A stretch of 64,000 bases of DNA, taken from positions 1-64,000 of the forward strand of contig JARKOY010000174.1 of the NCBI GenBank assembly GCA_029975555.1, given 5' to 3'. The notes under the pieces were generated by a model. The model was not told where the DNA came from. It saw only the letters and a program-made list of their open reading frames with translations, and did not search any database. A program made the position numbers and the translations under genes. The first letter of the stretch is position 1, and the number at the start of each line of letters is the position of its first letter. Of the stretch, positions 27,869 through 37,700 are shown piece after piece. The stretch is from Spirochaetia bacterium. Lineage in GTDB: Bacteria > Spirochaetota > Spirochaetia > Treponematales > Rectinemataceae.

Positions 27869-29804
27869 GACCAGAGTCCTTTCTACCCAGCATCGCGAGG
27901 AACTGCGCCTCATCGATGATGCTGATGGAGAGTTCCTGCGCCCTGCGGTTTTTCTCCGAGCCCGAAGTGGGATCGTTAGTGACAAGATAATCGAGGTCCT
28001 TTGTCACGCTCGATCTTACAAATCCGCCGGCGTCTCTCACGAGTTTCTCGGCCTCAGCGCGCTTCATCGTGGCAAGTTCGCCTGTAAAACAAAAGTTTTT
28101 ACCTGCAACAGGACTTTTTTCTTCCGAAGCGGCGGTCATCGGCGGCCGAATACGCACACATCCCTTGTCCACGAGTTCGCGCATGTCCGCCTCCACGAGA
28201 CGCAGGCCTTGGTACAGCGCTTTGGCGGTGATCTCCGCGAAACCATCGATGTGCTCAAAATCGGACCAAGAGGCGAGAAGCAGCTTGTCCAGCGTGTCAT
28301 AGCCTGCGGCGACCAACTTCTCCGCCATGAGCACGCCGATTCCCTCAATGTCAAACCCCGCAACGAACTGGGCAAGGCTCACCTCTCTCTGTGCCCTAAT
28401 GTTGCGGATTATCTTCTGCGCGCTCTTATCGCCCATTCTCTCGAATGAGAGGAGGTCCTCCACCGTAAGCGAGTAGAGATCGGGGATACGCACGACCCTG
28501 CCGGCATCGAACAGCCTTCGCAGGAGCGCGGAACCGATATCTTTGATGTCGATGACGGAGAGCCACTTCTCCAGTCGGTGGTACGCCTTGCCAGGACACG
28601 CTGGATTCGGGCAGTAGAGACGCGTATCTTCGTCCACAAGCGGCGCCCCGCACAGCGAGCAGTGTGTCGGAATGGCAATAGGCGCAGCATCTGGCGGATT
28701 CTCCACGAGCGACTCTATTTTGGGGATGATTTCGCCCCGCTTAGTGATCACTACTTTAGATCTGATGCGCAGGTCCATGGCGCGGATCATCCCCGGGTTG
28801 GCGAGGTTCGCTCTCTGGACGGTGGTGCCCGCGAGGCGCACCGGTTCGACCAGACCTATCGGCGTCACAGATGTTCCGGATTCGCTCCATTCCACCCCAA
28901 CAAGCGTCGTCACCGCCTCTTCGGGACTGAACTTAAAGGCTATCTGAAGTTCTGGCCTGAGCTTGTTCGCATCCTCGGGGTCGATCCTGTCCCCCTTCAC
29001 CACGAGCCCGTCGATGTCGTACGGGAGGCTTGCCCGCAGATCCATGATTTTCGCCCGATACGCGACCACCTCTTCGGGGCTCTTGCACTCTGTCGTCGGC
29101 ACGACATGAAAGCCCATTCGCTCAAGCCAGGCAATCTTTTCCCGCTCTGTCGAAAAGGGAGAACCCGAAGGCACAAAACCCAGCGCATCGTAACAGATGA
29201 TGTCGAGGTCCTCGGCCCCTTTGCCATCCTTGCGCTTCATGAGCCCATTGGCCGCATTCCGGCAATTCGCCTTGTCCGCATATTTCTCCGCATGAGTCGT
29301 CCTGGACATGAGCACTTCGCCGCGCACGGCTCCCGTGAACGGTTCTGGGAGTTCCCTTGGGACGCCGTTCATGCGCACGACATTCTGAGTGATGTCATCG
29401 CCGATCTCTCCATCTCCCCTCGTGACGCCTCGCACAAAGCGCCCCTCGTCATACTGCAGCTCCATGCTAGCCCCGTCGAGCTTGTACTGGACAAGGTAGA
29501 GCCCAAAACTCATCTTTGCCGCCCATGCGAGGAATGATCCCGGATCAGCGGCCTTGGAGAGGCTTCCCATGGTCATTCGGTGCCTATATTTAGGCCAACG
29601 CTCTGAGCGGTCTGCACCGACAGAAGCCAACAGGGCATTTTCAGGGTCGATCGAGGCGAGTTCGTCCCAGAGCGCATCGAATTCCTCGTCCGAGATTTCA
29701 GGCTCGCCGTTGTAATAGAGCTCTTGGTGATGCCGAATCAAGGCCTCCAATTCTCTGACGCGCGAGGCGATTGCATCATCTTTTCCGCGTACTGTGTCCG
29801 ACAT
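27858..29804 (-). CDS. ligA: NAD-dependent DNA ligase LigA
   Basis: LigA seals nicks in replication and repair. The adenylated lysine is Lys108 in the KxDG motif (YKLDGASMEL). The OB-fold is followed by a four-Cys zinc site (CSLCG and YCPNPACPGK, about 375-400), a helix-hairpin-helix region, and a BRCT domain at the C-terminus (AGKNFCFTGELATMKRAEAEKLV). At 648 residues it is near full length. A consensus promoter places the transcription start on the ATG at 29804. The NusG-paralogue gene diverges from it across a 149-bp gap. Confidence 0.97.
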   Translation of the reverse strand: MSDTVRGKDDAIASRVRELEALIRHHQELYYNGEPEISDEEFDALWDELASIDPENALLASVGADRSERWPKYRHRMTMGSLSKAADPGSFLAWAAKMSFGLYLVQYKLDGASMELQYDEGRFVRGVTRGDGEIGDDITQNVVRMNGVPRELPEPFTGAVRGEVLMSRTTHAEKYADKANCRNAANGLMKRKDGKGAEDLDIICYDALGFVPSGSPFSTEREKIAWLERMGFHVVPTTECKSPEEVVAYRAKIMDLRASLPYDIDGLVVKGDRIDPEDANKLRPELQIAFKFSPEEAVTTLVGVEWSESGTSVTPIGLVEPVRLAGTTVQRANLANPGMIRAMDLRIRSKVVITKRGEIIPKIESLVENPPDAAPIAIPTHCSLCGAPLVDEDTRLYCPNPACPGKAYHRLEKWLSVIDIKDIGSALLRRLFDAGRVVRIPDLYSLTVEDLLSFERMGDKSAQKIIRNIRAQREVSLAQFVAGFDIEGIGVLMAEKLVAAGYDTLDKLLLASWSDFEHIDGFAEITAKALYQGLRLVEADMRELVDKGCVRIRPPMTAASEEKSPVAGKNFCFTGELATMKRAEAEKLVRDAGGFVRSSVTKDLDYLVTNDPTSGSEKNRRAQELSISIIDEAQFLAMLGRKDSGRAG

Positions 29805-29810
29805 ACGCTA

Positions 29811-29840
29811 ATACTATCGGCATCCATGCAGCGTTGTCAA
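29811..29840 (-). promoter_or_regulatory. ligA promoter, predicted leaderless
   Basis: On the minus strand TTGACA (29840-29835, full consensus), an 18-nt spacer and TAGTAT (29816-29811) are followed by six bases and then the ligA ATG at 29804. No Shine-Dalgarno sequence exists. Confidence 0.65.
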
Positions 29841-29917
29841 ATTGCTCCTTGGCTTGCCACGCAGTGAAGGCCGCTTCTTCAAGACTGCTTTCTTCAGGTG
29901 CGGCGTATACTTTCCTG

Positions 29918-29947
29918 CTGACTGATGGGTTGAGAATGTGCTATGCT
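29918..29947 (+). promoter_or_regulatory. Promoter of the NusG-paralogue operon, predicted leaderless
   Basis: CTGACT (29918-29923), an 18-nt spacer and TATGCT (29942-29947) are followed by six bases and the ATG at 29954. The -35 box is a partial match. No ribosome-binding site precedes the ATG. Confidence 0.5.
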
Positions 29948-29953
29948 TCGATC

Positions 29954-30472
29954 ATGCGCTATTTTGCGATTCAGGTTGCGACTCGCAAGGAACAGGAATG
30001 GCTGGAACGAATTCAGGGCCAATTAAAGGATGTCCGATTCCACAAAATAATGAAAAAAATGTTCATAAGAAGAAAGGGAAAGACAAAACTCGAAGAGGCG
30101 CCTCTCTTTCCAGGATACATCTTTTTCGAATATCGCGATGACGAACTGCCGACAAACATCATCCACGAGATACGACATTCTCAATTCTTTGTCCGATTTC
30201 TGCCGAACAATGAATCTCCGCACCCTTTGAATACTCGCGACAGCGAAATCATCCGCCATTTCATTCACTTCGGCAGCCTCATTCCCCCATCCCTGGTAAA
30301 ATTCGAGGAGGATCAAAAGATCAGGGTGATAGAGGGCCCGCTTCAGGGCATCGAGGGTTTTATCGTCAGGGTGAACCGCCGAAAACACCGCGCAAAAGTC
30401 AGACTGATCATCGCAGAATCCGTCATGGTCCTCGATCTGGCATTCGAGGTCATGGAGGCTGAGACCGTATGA
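29954..30472 (+). CDS. NusG paralogue (NGN-KOW, RfaH/LoaP-like)
   Basis: A 172-residue protein with an NGN domain (MRYFAIQVATRKEQEWLERI, then EAPLFPGYIFFEYRDD, the typical PGY motif) and a C-terminal KOW domain (FEEDQKIRVIEGPLQGIEGFIVRVNRRKHRAKVRL, in part). It is unlikely to be housekeeping nusG, which sits next to secE and L11. NusG paralogues usually antiterminate specific operons. Here it heads an operon with three xanthine-dehydrogenase-like genes, overlapping the first by four bases. I use the ATG at 29954, where a leaderless transcript would begin; the frame opens further upstream at 29771 without support. Confidence 0.85.
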   Translation: MRYFAIQVATRKEQEWLERIQGQLKDVRFHKIMKKMFIRRKGKTKLEEAPLFPGYIFFEYRDDELPTNIIHEIRHSQFFVRFLPNNESPHPLNTRDSEIIRHFIHFGSLIPPSLVKFEEDQKIRVIEGPLQGIEGFIVRVNRRKHRAKVRLIIAESVMVLDLAFEVMEAETV

Positions 30473-32544
30473 AAAGCAATGAATCGGTCGCGTTTGAGCA
30501 GCTCTCCGCGCCTGGCATGCTCTACGCGTGCATGGTCCGTACGGTTTCAGGCACAGGACAGATCCTTGCGATCAAAACTCCACCTTTGCCTTCTGGCTAT
30601 AGTCTGATCACCGCAGATCAACTTCCTTTCAAAAATGAACTCTGGATAGACGACATTCCGATTCCCTTGTTTGCGTCAAAATCCACCTCATACATAGGGG
30701 AGGCCGTGGGCCTCATCACAGGGCCGGATCCGCTGATGGTCGAAGAGCTGGCCTCAACCTCGCTGGTCGAATGTGAGGAACGCTCACCCACGACCGACTG
30801 GCACGCCTTTTCTTCTTCCGACATCGCCGCAAGAATCGATTTTTCTCGGGGACAGAAGCCCACGGCTGAGCAGACCGAGGGCGCAGCCCCCAAAACCCTC
30901 GAATTCAATTCTTATCTGAACATCGAGCCGCATGAGCTGACCTTCCACAGTGGTATCGGAGCGATCGCCGAATGGGATTACGACAAGCTGAAACTGGCAT
31001 GCCCTACCCTCTGGCCGGAACATACGCGCACCTGCATTGCCCGGATGCTGGGGGCATCCGTGGAGGATATCGAAATCTCCATGCTCCAGATGCACGACAG
31101 CTCAGAGATGTACTGCTGGTATCCGTCCATGCTCGCAGCCAGGGCCGCCGTCGCGGCGTGGGTCTTTAAAAAACCAGTTAAGCTCATCGTCTCGATTAAA
31201 CGGGAAAGAAAATACCTGCCCCGTATTCATGGAATATCCCTCCACGTACGATCCACTTGGTCAAAGGATACTCGCAGGCTCCTGCACGTAGACTGCCGTT
31301 TTGCGATCCCTGTCGGGGCATATCCCATATTGGCCAAGCTTCTTCTGGAAAAAACGGTGCGTTTTGCCGCAAGCAGTATTCCAGAAACGCCCCTTTCCAT
31401 CGTCGGGTTTGCGGTAAGGACCAACACGGTACCCATGGGAGCAGTTGAAAGTATATCCACGGCGGCTCTCTACGGCATGATCGAAGCCCACATCGCACGG
31501 GCAGCAAGGGCCATGGATTGTGATACCCTGGAACTCACGCAGTCGGTGTTTTTCAAAAGGGAGTCATCAAAAGCATCCCAGAAACGTCCGAACCGAAACG
31601 CCGAAAAAGAAAACGCCGCCATAAAAATCGCCAGACCACTGCTGCAGCGGACAGATTTTTATCGCAAATATGCGGCATACGAGCAGATATACAAAAGAAA
31701 TCCGGGTGAAAAAGAGACGACGCTCCGCGCAATCTCCTTCTCCACGGCATACCAGAATTCTCAAATTCTTTTGCCCTCTGCGGCGAATAAGGCCCAAATT
31801 CAACTGATGCTCGACAGAAACCTCAGGGCCGTGCTCGAATCTGATGCAGCCTACTCTTCGGAGCGCCTGAAGACAGCCCTCAAGCTCCAAATTTCTCAGC
31901 ATCTCAAGATACCGTCGGGACACATCGCGTTTGAAAATACACAGCAAGCGCATCCTGGGGCGATTCCTTTAATCTCTTCCTCGGGCATGGCGATACTGAG
32001 CGACCTCGTGCGGCGGGCGAGCGACCGCATCCAGCGCATGCGATTCAGAGAAGGGCTGCCGCTCACCGTTCGCACGTATTCTCTAGTAAAGCATGATGAG
32101 CCACTGGAGAAAATCTCAAAAAGTCTTTTGCGCCCCTCGATCGGCGCCGCGATTCTGGAAGTCGAATACGATACCAGAACCGCAATGATGCAGCATGTGC
32201 GACTGAATATTTCGGCGTATGTGGGGAAAATCCTTTCGCCCGCCCATGCGACATCCGCGATTCGCGCTGCGAGCCTCGAAGCTCTCCGCGCATGCCTTAT
32301 AGGCATGCACCCCGAACACGGAACCTTCAACGATGTGTATGCATCAATACTCTCCCAGGCCGACATCCGCGTGGACTTAATCGACGATGAAAAAGCCTCT
32401 GTATCCCGCCCTCTTGGGGACCTTGCCTATGCCCTTGTGCTCTCTTGTTTCTTGCAAGTCCTTCAGCAGTTGCGCGATTCCAATAGATCACTCCTCCCTT
32501 TTAGACCTGCTTCATCGATTTCCGTATGGGGAGATCGGCAATGA
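30469..32544 (+). CDS. Xanthine dehydrogenase large-subunit homologue lacking molybdenum-site residues
   Basis: A 691-residue protein that aligns by eye with the molybdopterin-binding subunit of the xanthine oxidase family: KSTSYIGEAVGLITGPDPLMVEELA (71-95) is the usual entry domain, and AARAAVAAWVFKKPVKLIVSIKRE (223-246) and MEAH-like IEAHIARAARAMD are recognisable. The cofactor-binding parts are lost. The glycine loop (GGGFGGK in the family) reads LQMHDSSEM (206-214), the GAFRGFG motif reads GAVESIS, and the C-terminal GVGE catalytic Glu region reads SVSR with Arg647 in its place. Family membership is fairly clear; catalysis as a hydroxylase is unlikely. It overlaps its neighbours by four bases on each side. 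Confidence 0.78.
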   Translation: MKSNESVAFEQLSAPGMLYACMVRTVSGTGQILAIKTPPLPSGYSLITADQLPFKNELWIDDIPIPLFASKSTSYIGEAVGLITGPDPLMVEELASTSLVECEERSPTTDWHAFSSSDIAARIDFSRGQKPTAEQTEGAAPKTLEFNSYLNIEPHELTFHSGIGAIAEWDYDKLKLACPTLWPEHTRTCIARMLGASVEDIEISMLQMHDSSEMYCWYPSMLAARAAVAAWVFKKPVKLIVSIKRERKYLPRIHGISLHVRSTWSKDTRRLLHVDCRFAIPVGAYPILAKLLLEKTVRFAASSIPETPLSIVGFAVRTNTVPMGAVESISTAALYGMIEAHIARAARAMDCDTLELTQSVFFKRESSKASQKRPNRNAEKENAAIKIARPLLQRTDFYRKYAAYEQIYKRNPGEKETTLRAISFSTAYQNSQILLPSAANKAQIQLMLDRNLRAVLESDAAYSSERLKTALKLQISQHLKIPSGHIAFENTQQAHPGAIPLISSSGMAILSDLVRRASDRIQRMRFREGLPLTVRTYSLVKHDEPLEKISKSLLRPSIGAAILEVEYDTRTAMMQHVRLNISAYVGKILSPAHATSAIRAASLEALRACLIGMHPEHGTFNDVYASILSQADIRVDLIDDEKASVSRPLGDLAYALVLSCFLQVLQQLRDSNRSLLPFRPASSISVWGDRQ

Positions 32545-33020
32545 ATATAGAATTTACACTGAATGGCAGCGTTCAAAAAGTGACCATCACCAGCGTCGAG
32601 CGGGCCCTCGATGTGCTCGCTCGACAGTGCGGCATAAAAAGCCTTTCAGGCACATGCTTCGAGGGGCAGTGCGGGAACTGCCTTGTTCTTTTCGACGGCA
32701 AGCCAGTCTACAGCTGCCTTATGCCCGCATTCATGTTGCGCGACCATAGGATCGAAACGACAGAATACTTCACGAAGACGCGGGAGTACAGTCTTTTGTA
32801 CTCCGAACTGACCAAAGAAGGAAGGTCGCTGTGCTCCTCCTGCCACAGTGGAATTATGCTCATGGGGATGGTCCTCGTCCGCAGTGCACCAACCCCGACG
32901 AGAGATGAAATCTTCCGCACACTGTCGAACGTGCACTGCGACAGCATCAGCCCCGACGATTTTGCAGATGCAGTGCTAAAGACAATCCAGCATCTGACAA
33001 CAGCGAGAAAAATACCATGA
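32541..33020 (+). CDS. Xanthine dehydrogenase-type [2Fe-2S] subunit with an incomplete second cluster
   Basis: A 159-residue small subunit. The plant-ferredoxin-type cluster is intact: Cys39, Cys44, Cys47 and Cys59 (GTCFEGQCGNCLV...YSC). The second, helical cluster normally has CxxC and CRC; here Cys98 and Cys101 (CSSCHSG) and Cys133 remain but the fourth ligand is Ser135 (HCDSISP instead of LCRCTGY). The second cluster is the one next to the molybdenum site, so its decay agrees with the loss of that site in the large subunit. The start ATG at 32541 overlaps the preceding stop (ATGA). Confidence 0.85.
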   Translation: MNIEFTLNGSVQKVTITSVERALDVLARQCGIKSLSGTCFEGQCGNCLVLFDGKPVYSCLMPAFMLRDHRIETTEYFTKTREYSLLYSELTKEGRSLCSSCHSGIMLMGMVLVRSAPTPTRDEIFRTLSNVHCDSISPDDFADAVLKTIQHLTTARKIP

Positions 33021-33850
33021 ACCTCAGCGAAATTCACTACCCGCGCACCCTGCAGGAACTCATGCTTCTCCTCGAACGAGAGCGGAACGTCCAAATAGTG
33101 GCCGGCGGAACCACCTTTGGCTGTATTCAGACCTCGCGCTATCTCTCGTTCGAGCCATCGATCGTGTATGTTCACCACATTCCGGAGCTCAGGTCGATCC
33201 ACAAGACAGAACGCATGATATCCTTCGGCGCGGCCTGCACCCTCAATGAACTTGAACATGTATACCCTTTTGAACATGAACAGGCCAAAAACCTGCTCCA
33301 TGCCATCGGAACTCCTGCGGTCCGGAATATCGCGACGATCGGAGGCCACCTCATGTATGAGAGGCGGTTTTTGAGTCTGTGGGCGCTCCTCGCATGCCTC
33401 GACGCCGAACTCGAATTCAGAACCGCTTCAAAGGCGAGCACAAAAAACATTTGGTATTTGGCCGACGAAACAGGCTTACCCCTTCTTGAACCCGGTAGAC
33501 TGTTGACAAGAATCAGAATTCCACTGCAATCCATAGATCATCTGTTCATACAACGGATCGGGGGGAGCGTATTCCCCTATGGGGACGGGGCCTGTCTCGT
33601 CTCCGCGGCGACCATCGACCGCCGCACGATTTCGAATTTTAAGCTGGTCATCGCCGGTGCCCGCGCGTACAGGAATTATGATGCCGAGCAGAGAATCATC
33701 GCCGCCCCTCATCCTTTGCCGGCAAGAATCATGCAGACTGTCATGAGAATGTATGCGGAGAGCCTGCGTAAAACCAATTTCTGGAACGTTGAGGTTCTTT
33801 TACCGCTCATTTCTGAGGCGCTGGAGGGGATCCAGCGATCCACTGTATAA
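33017..33850 (+). CDS. Xanthine dehydrogenase-type FAD-binding subunit
   Basis: A 277-residue homologue of the medium (CoxM/XdhB) subunit. The two FAD-binding loops are still present: VAGGTTFG (about 32-39, family AGGTDL) and ATIGGHL (about 107-113, family ATIGGN). The C-terminal CO_deh_flav_C-like part follows. Flavin binding therefore looks retained although the partner subunit has lost its molybdenum site. Four-base overlap with the [2Fe-2S] gene shows co-translation. Confidence 0.85.
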   Translation: MNLSEIHYPRTLQELMLLLERERNVQIVAGGTTFGCIQTSRYLSFEPSIVYVHHIPELRSIHKTERMISFGAACTLNELEHVYPFEHEQAKNLLHAIGTPAVRNIATIGGHLMYERRFLSLWALLACLDAELEFRTASKASTKNIWYLADETGLPLLEPGRLLTRIRIPLQSIDHLFIQRIGGSVFPYGDGACLVSAATIDRRTISNFKLVIAGARAYRNYDAEQRIIAAPHPLPARIMQTVMRMYAESLRKTNFWNVEVLLPLISEALEGIQRSTV

Positions 33851-33872
33851 CACCGGATACAACGGGGGGTTT

Positions 33873-34673
33873 ATGACAGAAAGACTGGAGCGCCGGGGAA
33901 GGCTTTTTCTCATCCCGACACCGCTGGCCCCTTATTCGCCTCAGAACTGGGAGCCACAACGCCTGTGTAGGATGATTGCTCCCAGCATCCTCGAGCGGCT
34001 GAGCCACATCTCGCTCTATGTGGTCGAGTCGGAAAAATCGGCCATACGCTTTCTCTCCAGGGTGCTGCCTCAGGACAGCTTCGCCAAGGTCTGTTTTTTA
34101 TTGCTCAATGAACACTCGACAGTCCATGATCTCGAAGCGCCTCTTGCGGCGCTGAAGGAGGGGACTGACTGCGCGATACTCTCTGAGGCGGGTCTACCCT
34201 GCATTGCAGACCCCGGCGCCGCCCTGGTTGCAGCCGCACACCGTGAGAACATAAGGGTAGTCCCGCTTGGGAACGACAGTTCTCTGCTCATGGCGCTCGC
34301 AGCATCGGGGCTCAACGGTCAACAATTCAGCTTTTTAGGGTACCTTCCGGTACGCGATGAGGAGCTGCGGAAAAAGCTCGCCTCCGAGGGCCTCGCAGCA
34401 CTGCGCGACGGAGCGGCGAGAATTTTTATCGAAACGCCGTATCGAAATGCGAGGGCTCTCGAAGCCTGTACAGAGGTCTTGCCGGAAACGCTCCACCTCT
34501 GCTGCGCCTCCGGACTCGGCACAGAAGAGCCCACGGTCCTCTCCATGCCGGTATCGAGGTGGAAAGCTGAGACCCCGGCAGCGCCTCAAGCGCCTGCGGT
34601 GTTCTGTTTCGGATTGCCAGCAAGGCTTGTAGAAAAGGGTAAACGCGTGAGGAAGCCGGGGACCCGCCTATGA
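33873..34673 (+). CDS. SAM-dependent methyltransferase, tetrapyrrole-methylase/RsmI-like
   Basis: A 266-residue protein with the outline of the RsmI class that methylates 16S rRNA or related substrates: RLFLIPTPLAP (10-20), ISLYVVESEKSAIRFL (45-60), the cofactor-region ILSEAGLPCIADPGAALVAAAH (102-123), VPLGNDSSLLMALAASGL and FSFLGYLP. It departs from genuine RsmI in the N-terminal GTPIGNL motif (here IPTPLAPYS), so it may be a paralogue. The ATG at 33873 has GGGGGGT upstream. It follows the FAD subunit by 22 bases and may share its transcript; a functional link is not evident. Confidence 0.8.
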   Translation: MTERLERRGRLFLIPTPLAPYSPQNWEPQRLCRMIAPSILERLSHISLYVVESEKSAIRFLSRVLPQDSFAKVCFLLLNEHSTVHDLEAPLAALKEGTDCAILSEAGLPCIADPGAALVAAAHRENIRVVPLGNDSSLLMALAASGLNGQQFSFLGYLPVRDEELRKKLASEGLAALRDGAARIFIETPYRNARALEACTEVLPETLHLCCASGLGTEEPTVLSMPVSRWKAETPAAPQAPAVFCFGLPARLVEKGKRVRKPGTRL

Positions 34674-34710
34674 TACGGCGCCTCTTTCGCTTCGTCACTC
34701 TCCCGCTTCG

Positions 34711-37700
34711 CTACTCCGTGCCGGCCAAAAACGAGAGCCGCTCCTTCAGATACGCGCTCTTTTCTTTGAGGCCGATCGCCTTGGTCTGAATCTGTATGGC
34801 ATTGGGCTTTTCGGGCGAAAGACGGATTGCGCCTGACGACTCTCGTATCAGGCGCAGTATCTTTTCGACCGAAATCTTGGACACCTTTGAGAACTCCACC
34901 GAAACGATGCCGTTGCGCTCTCTGAGGCTGCTGATGGAGAGCTTTCTGCAGAGGACGCGCATCTCCGCGAGCGAAAGCAGCGAAAGCGCCTCCTCCGGGA
35001 GGGGACCGAATCGTTCTACCAGTTCTTCCTGGAGGGAGTCGATCTCTTCTTGGCTCCGAACAGAGGCGATGCGCTTGTAAATCTCCATTTTTATCATGGG
35101 GATCGAGATGTAGCTGTCGGGGATGAAGCCCGAATATTCAAGCTCCAGATAGGGTTCCTCTTCCTCCTGCCCTAGGCCTGAAAGCCGGGAGACGGCCTCA
35201 TCGAGCAATTTCAAGTAGAGATCGAATCCAACCGCATAGATATCGCCGGACTGTTCGCGGCCAAGGAGGTTGCCTGCCCCGCGCACCTCGAGGTCCTTCA
35301 TCGCGATCTTGAAGCCAGAGCCCAGTTCGGTGAAATCCGAGATGATCTGCAGTCGCTTCATGGCGAGTTCGCTGAGCGCCCTCTTGTCCGGATAGAGCAG
35401 ATATGCATAGGCCTGTCTGTCCGAGCGGCCCACCCTCCCCTTCAATTGATAAAGCTGAGAGACCCCATAATTATCGGCCCTGTCGATGATGATTGTGTTG
35501 ACGTTTGGGATGTCGATGCCGTTCTCAATGATGGTCGTGGAGACGAGGACATGGAAGGCACCGTGGATGAAACGGTGCATGATCGATTCCAGATCGCGCG
35601 CATCCATCTGACCATGGGCGCTCTCCACGAGGGCTTCGGGCACGAGCCGCCGGATAAACGCTTCAACCTCGGGGAGCGTCTCCACGCGGTTGTGGAGATA
35701 GAATATCTGGCCGCCGCGCGCCATTTCATTCCGGATCGCGCGCGCGACCAGCTCCGGGGAAAACTCCTCGACAAAGGTCTGAATCGGCTGGCGCTCCAAG
35801 GGAGGTGTCTGCAGCACCGACATGTCGCGTATCTTGAGCAGGGACATGTGGAGGGTGCGCGGAATCGGCGTCGCAGTCAGGGTGAGGCAGTCGATGCTGG
35901 CCTTCATCTCCTTGAGGCGTTCCTTATCCTTGACGCCGAAGCGCTGCTCTTCGTCGATGACGAGGAGGCCGAGGTCTTTGAACCTGACATCTTTCTGCAA
36001 TATACGGTGCGTGCCGATGACCATGTCGATACTGCCGTCGCTCAGCCCCTTGAGCGTGGCCTTCTGTGCCTTCTTGTCGACGAGGCGCGAGAGCAGCGCG
36101 ACTTTTATGGGGAAGTCCCCTATGCGCTCGATGAAATTCTCGTAATGTTGCTCGGCGAGGATGGTCGTAGGCGCCAGAAATGCCACCTGCTTTCCGGCAG
36201 TGACAGCCTTGAAGCAGGCGCGCATCGCTATTTCCGTCTTGCCGAAACCCACGTCTCCGCACACCAGCCTATCCATAGGCCTTGTGCTTTCCATGTCACG
36301 CTTGACCTCTTCGATGCAGCGGAGCTGATCCTCCGTCTCCTCAAAAGGAAAGGTCGCCTCGAACTGTATCTGCCACTCGTTGTCGGGCGGAAAGGCAAAA
36401 CCACGCGCCGCTTTTCTGCGGGCATAGATGCGGATGAGCCGCTCAGCGAGTTCTTCCACCGATTTGCTGACCCTCTTTTTGCGGTTCTCCCACGCCTTTG
36501 AGCCCAGCGAATCGAGGCGGGGGGCCTCCCCCTCGTTCCCTATGTAACGTTGGACAAGATTCGCCTGCTCTATGGGCACAAAGACCTTTTCGTCGCCGGC
36601 ATAGTCGATGCGGATGTAATCCCGCTCGAGGCCGAGCACCGTGAGCCGCTCAATGCCGCTGAATCTGCCTATTCCGTAGTTGACGTGCACCACGTAGTCG
36701 CCCGGCGAAAGTTCGATGAAGCTCTCGATCGCCGCACTCTTCGCCCTGGCAAGGGAGCGCGGCACATGCTTGCGCCGGCCGAAGAGCTCATGTTCGGCGA
36801 GCACCCGCAATTTCAGTGCTGGAAGATTGAAGCCTGACGAAATGGGCCCCTGAACAATGGTGATCGAATCGTCCTGAATGAGCGACGCTATTCGCTCGGC
36901 CTGAGGTGCGCTCGAAGCGACGATCCACGTGTGATACTGCTCTCTCTTGAAACCGGCCAATTCTTCCTTGAACAGCCGAATGTTGCCAAAATACGAGCGA
37001 GGGGGCTCTGCCCCGAGCGATATCCTTTCGGCCTCTTCATCGATCCCTTTGAGCGCATAACAGAACAGTATCCCCGGCACTGAACTCAACAACTGAGAAA
37101 TATTGAAGACGATCTTGTGTGGCGGAGGCACGAGCGCCTCGCGGAGCGCAAGCCGGTACATGGAGGCGTACTCTTTGCGGATGGTTTCGGAGAGGGCCTC
37201 GATGCGCTCCCGGGCGACGACGACGCACAGGGTATTGGGGTCGGCATAATCGATGAGGCTGGAGGCTTTGTCGAAGGCGAGCGGGAACCAAAACTCTTCT
37301 CCTTCCATTTCTCTGGCCGAGTTCAGGGCCTCAACCACCTGATCTATGCGCGATTCCGGCTGCGCGAATTCACGCGAATGCTGGCGCAGGTGGGCGATGG
37401 CTTCTGAATCCCATACGACTTCCTTCAACGGCCGAATGCAGATCTGTTCTGCCTTCTCCTTTCCGGATTGGGTCGCTGGATCAAAGCGGACAATGCGTTC
37501 AATGCGGTCAAAATCGAAGTGGATGCGGACAGCGAGGTCGTCGCCTGGCACATAGACGTCGAGCACCTCGCCGCGGACTGCGTATTCGCCGGGCAGGCTG
37601 ACAGTGGGAACGCGGAGGTATCCAAGCTCCGCAAGCTGATTTGATATGATGTCCGGCTCGAAAACCGCCCTGACCTTGAGAAGAAGGGTGTGCGCGCGAA

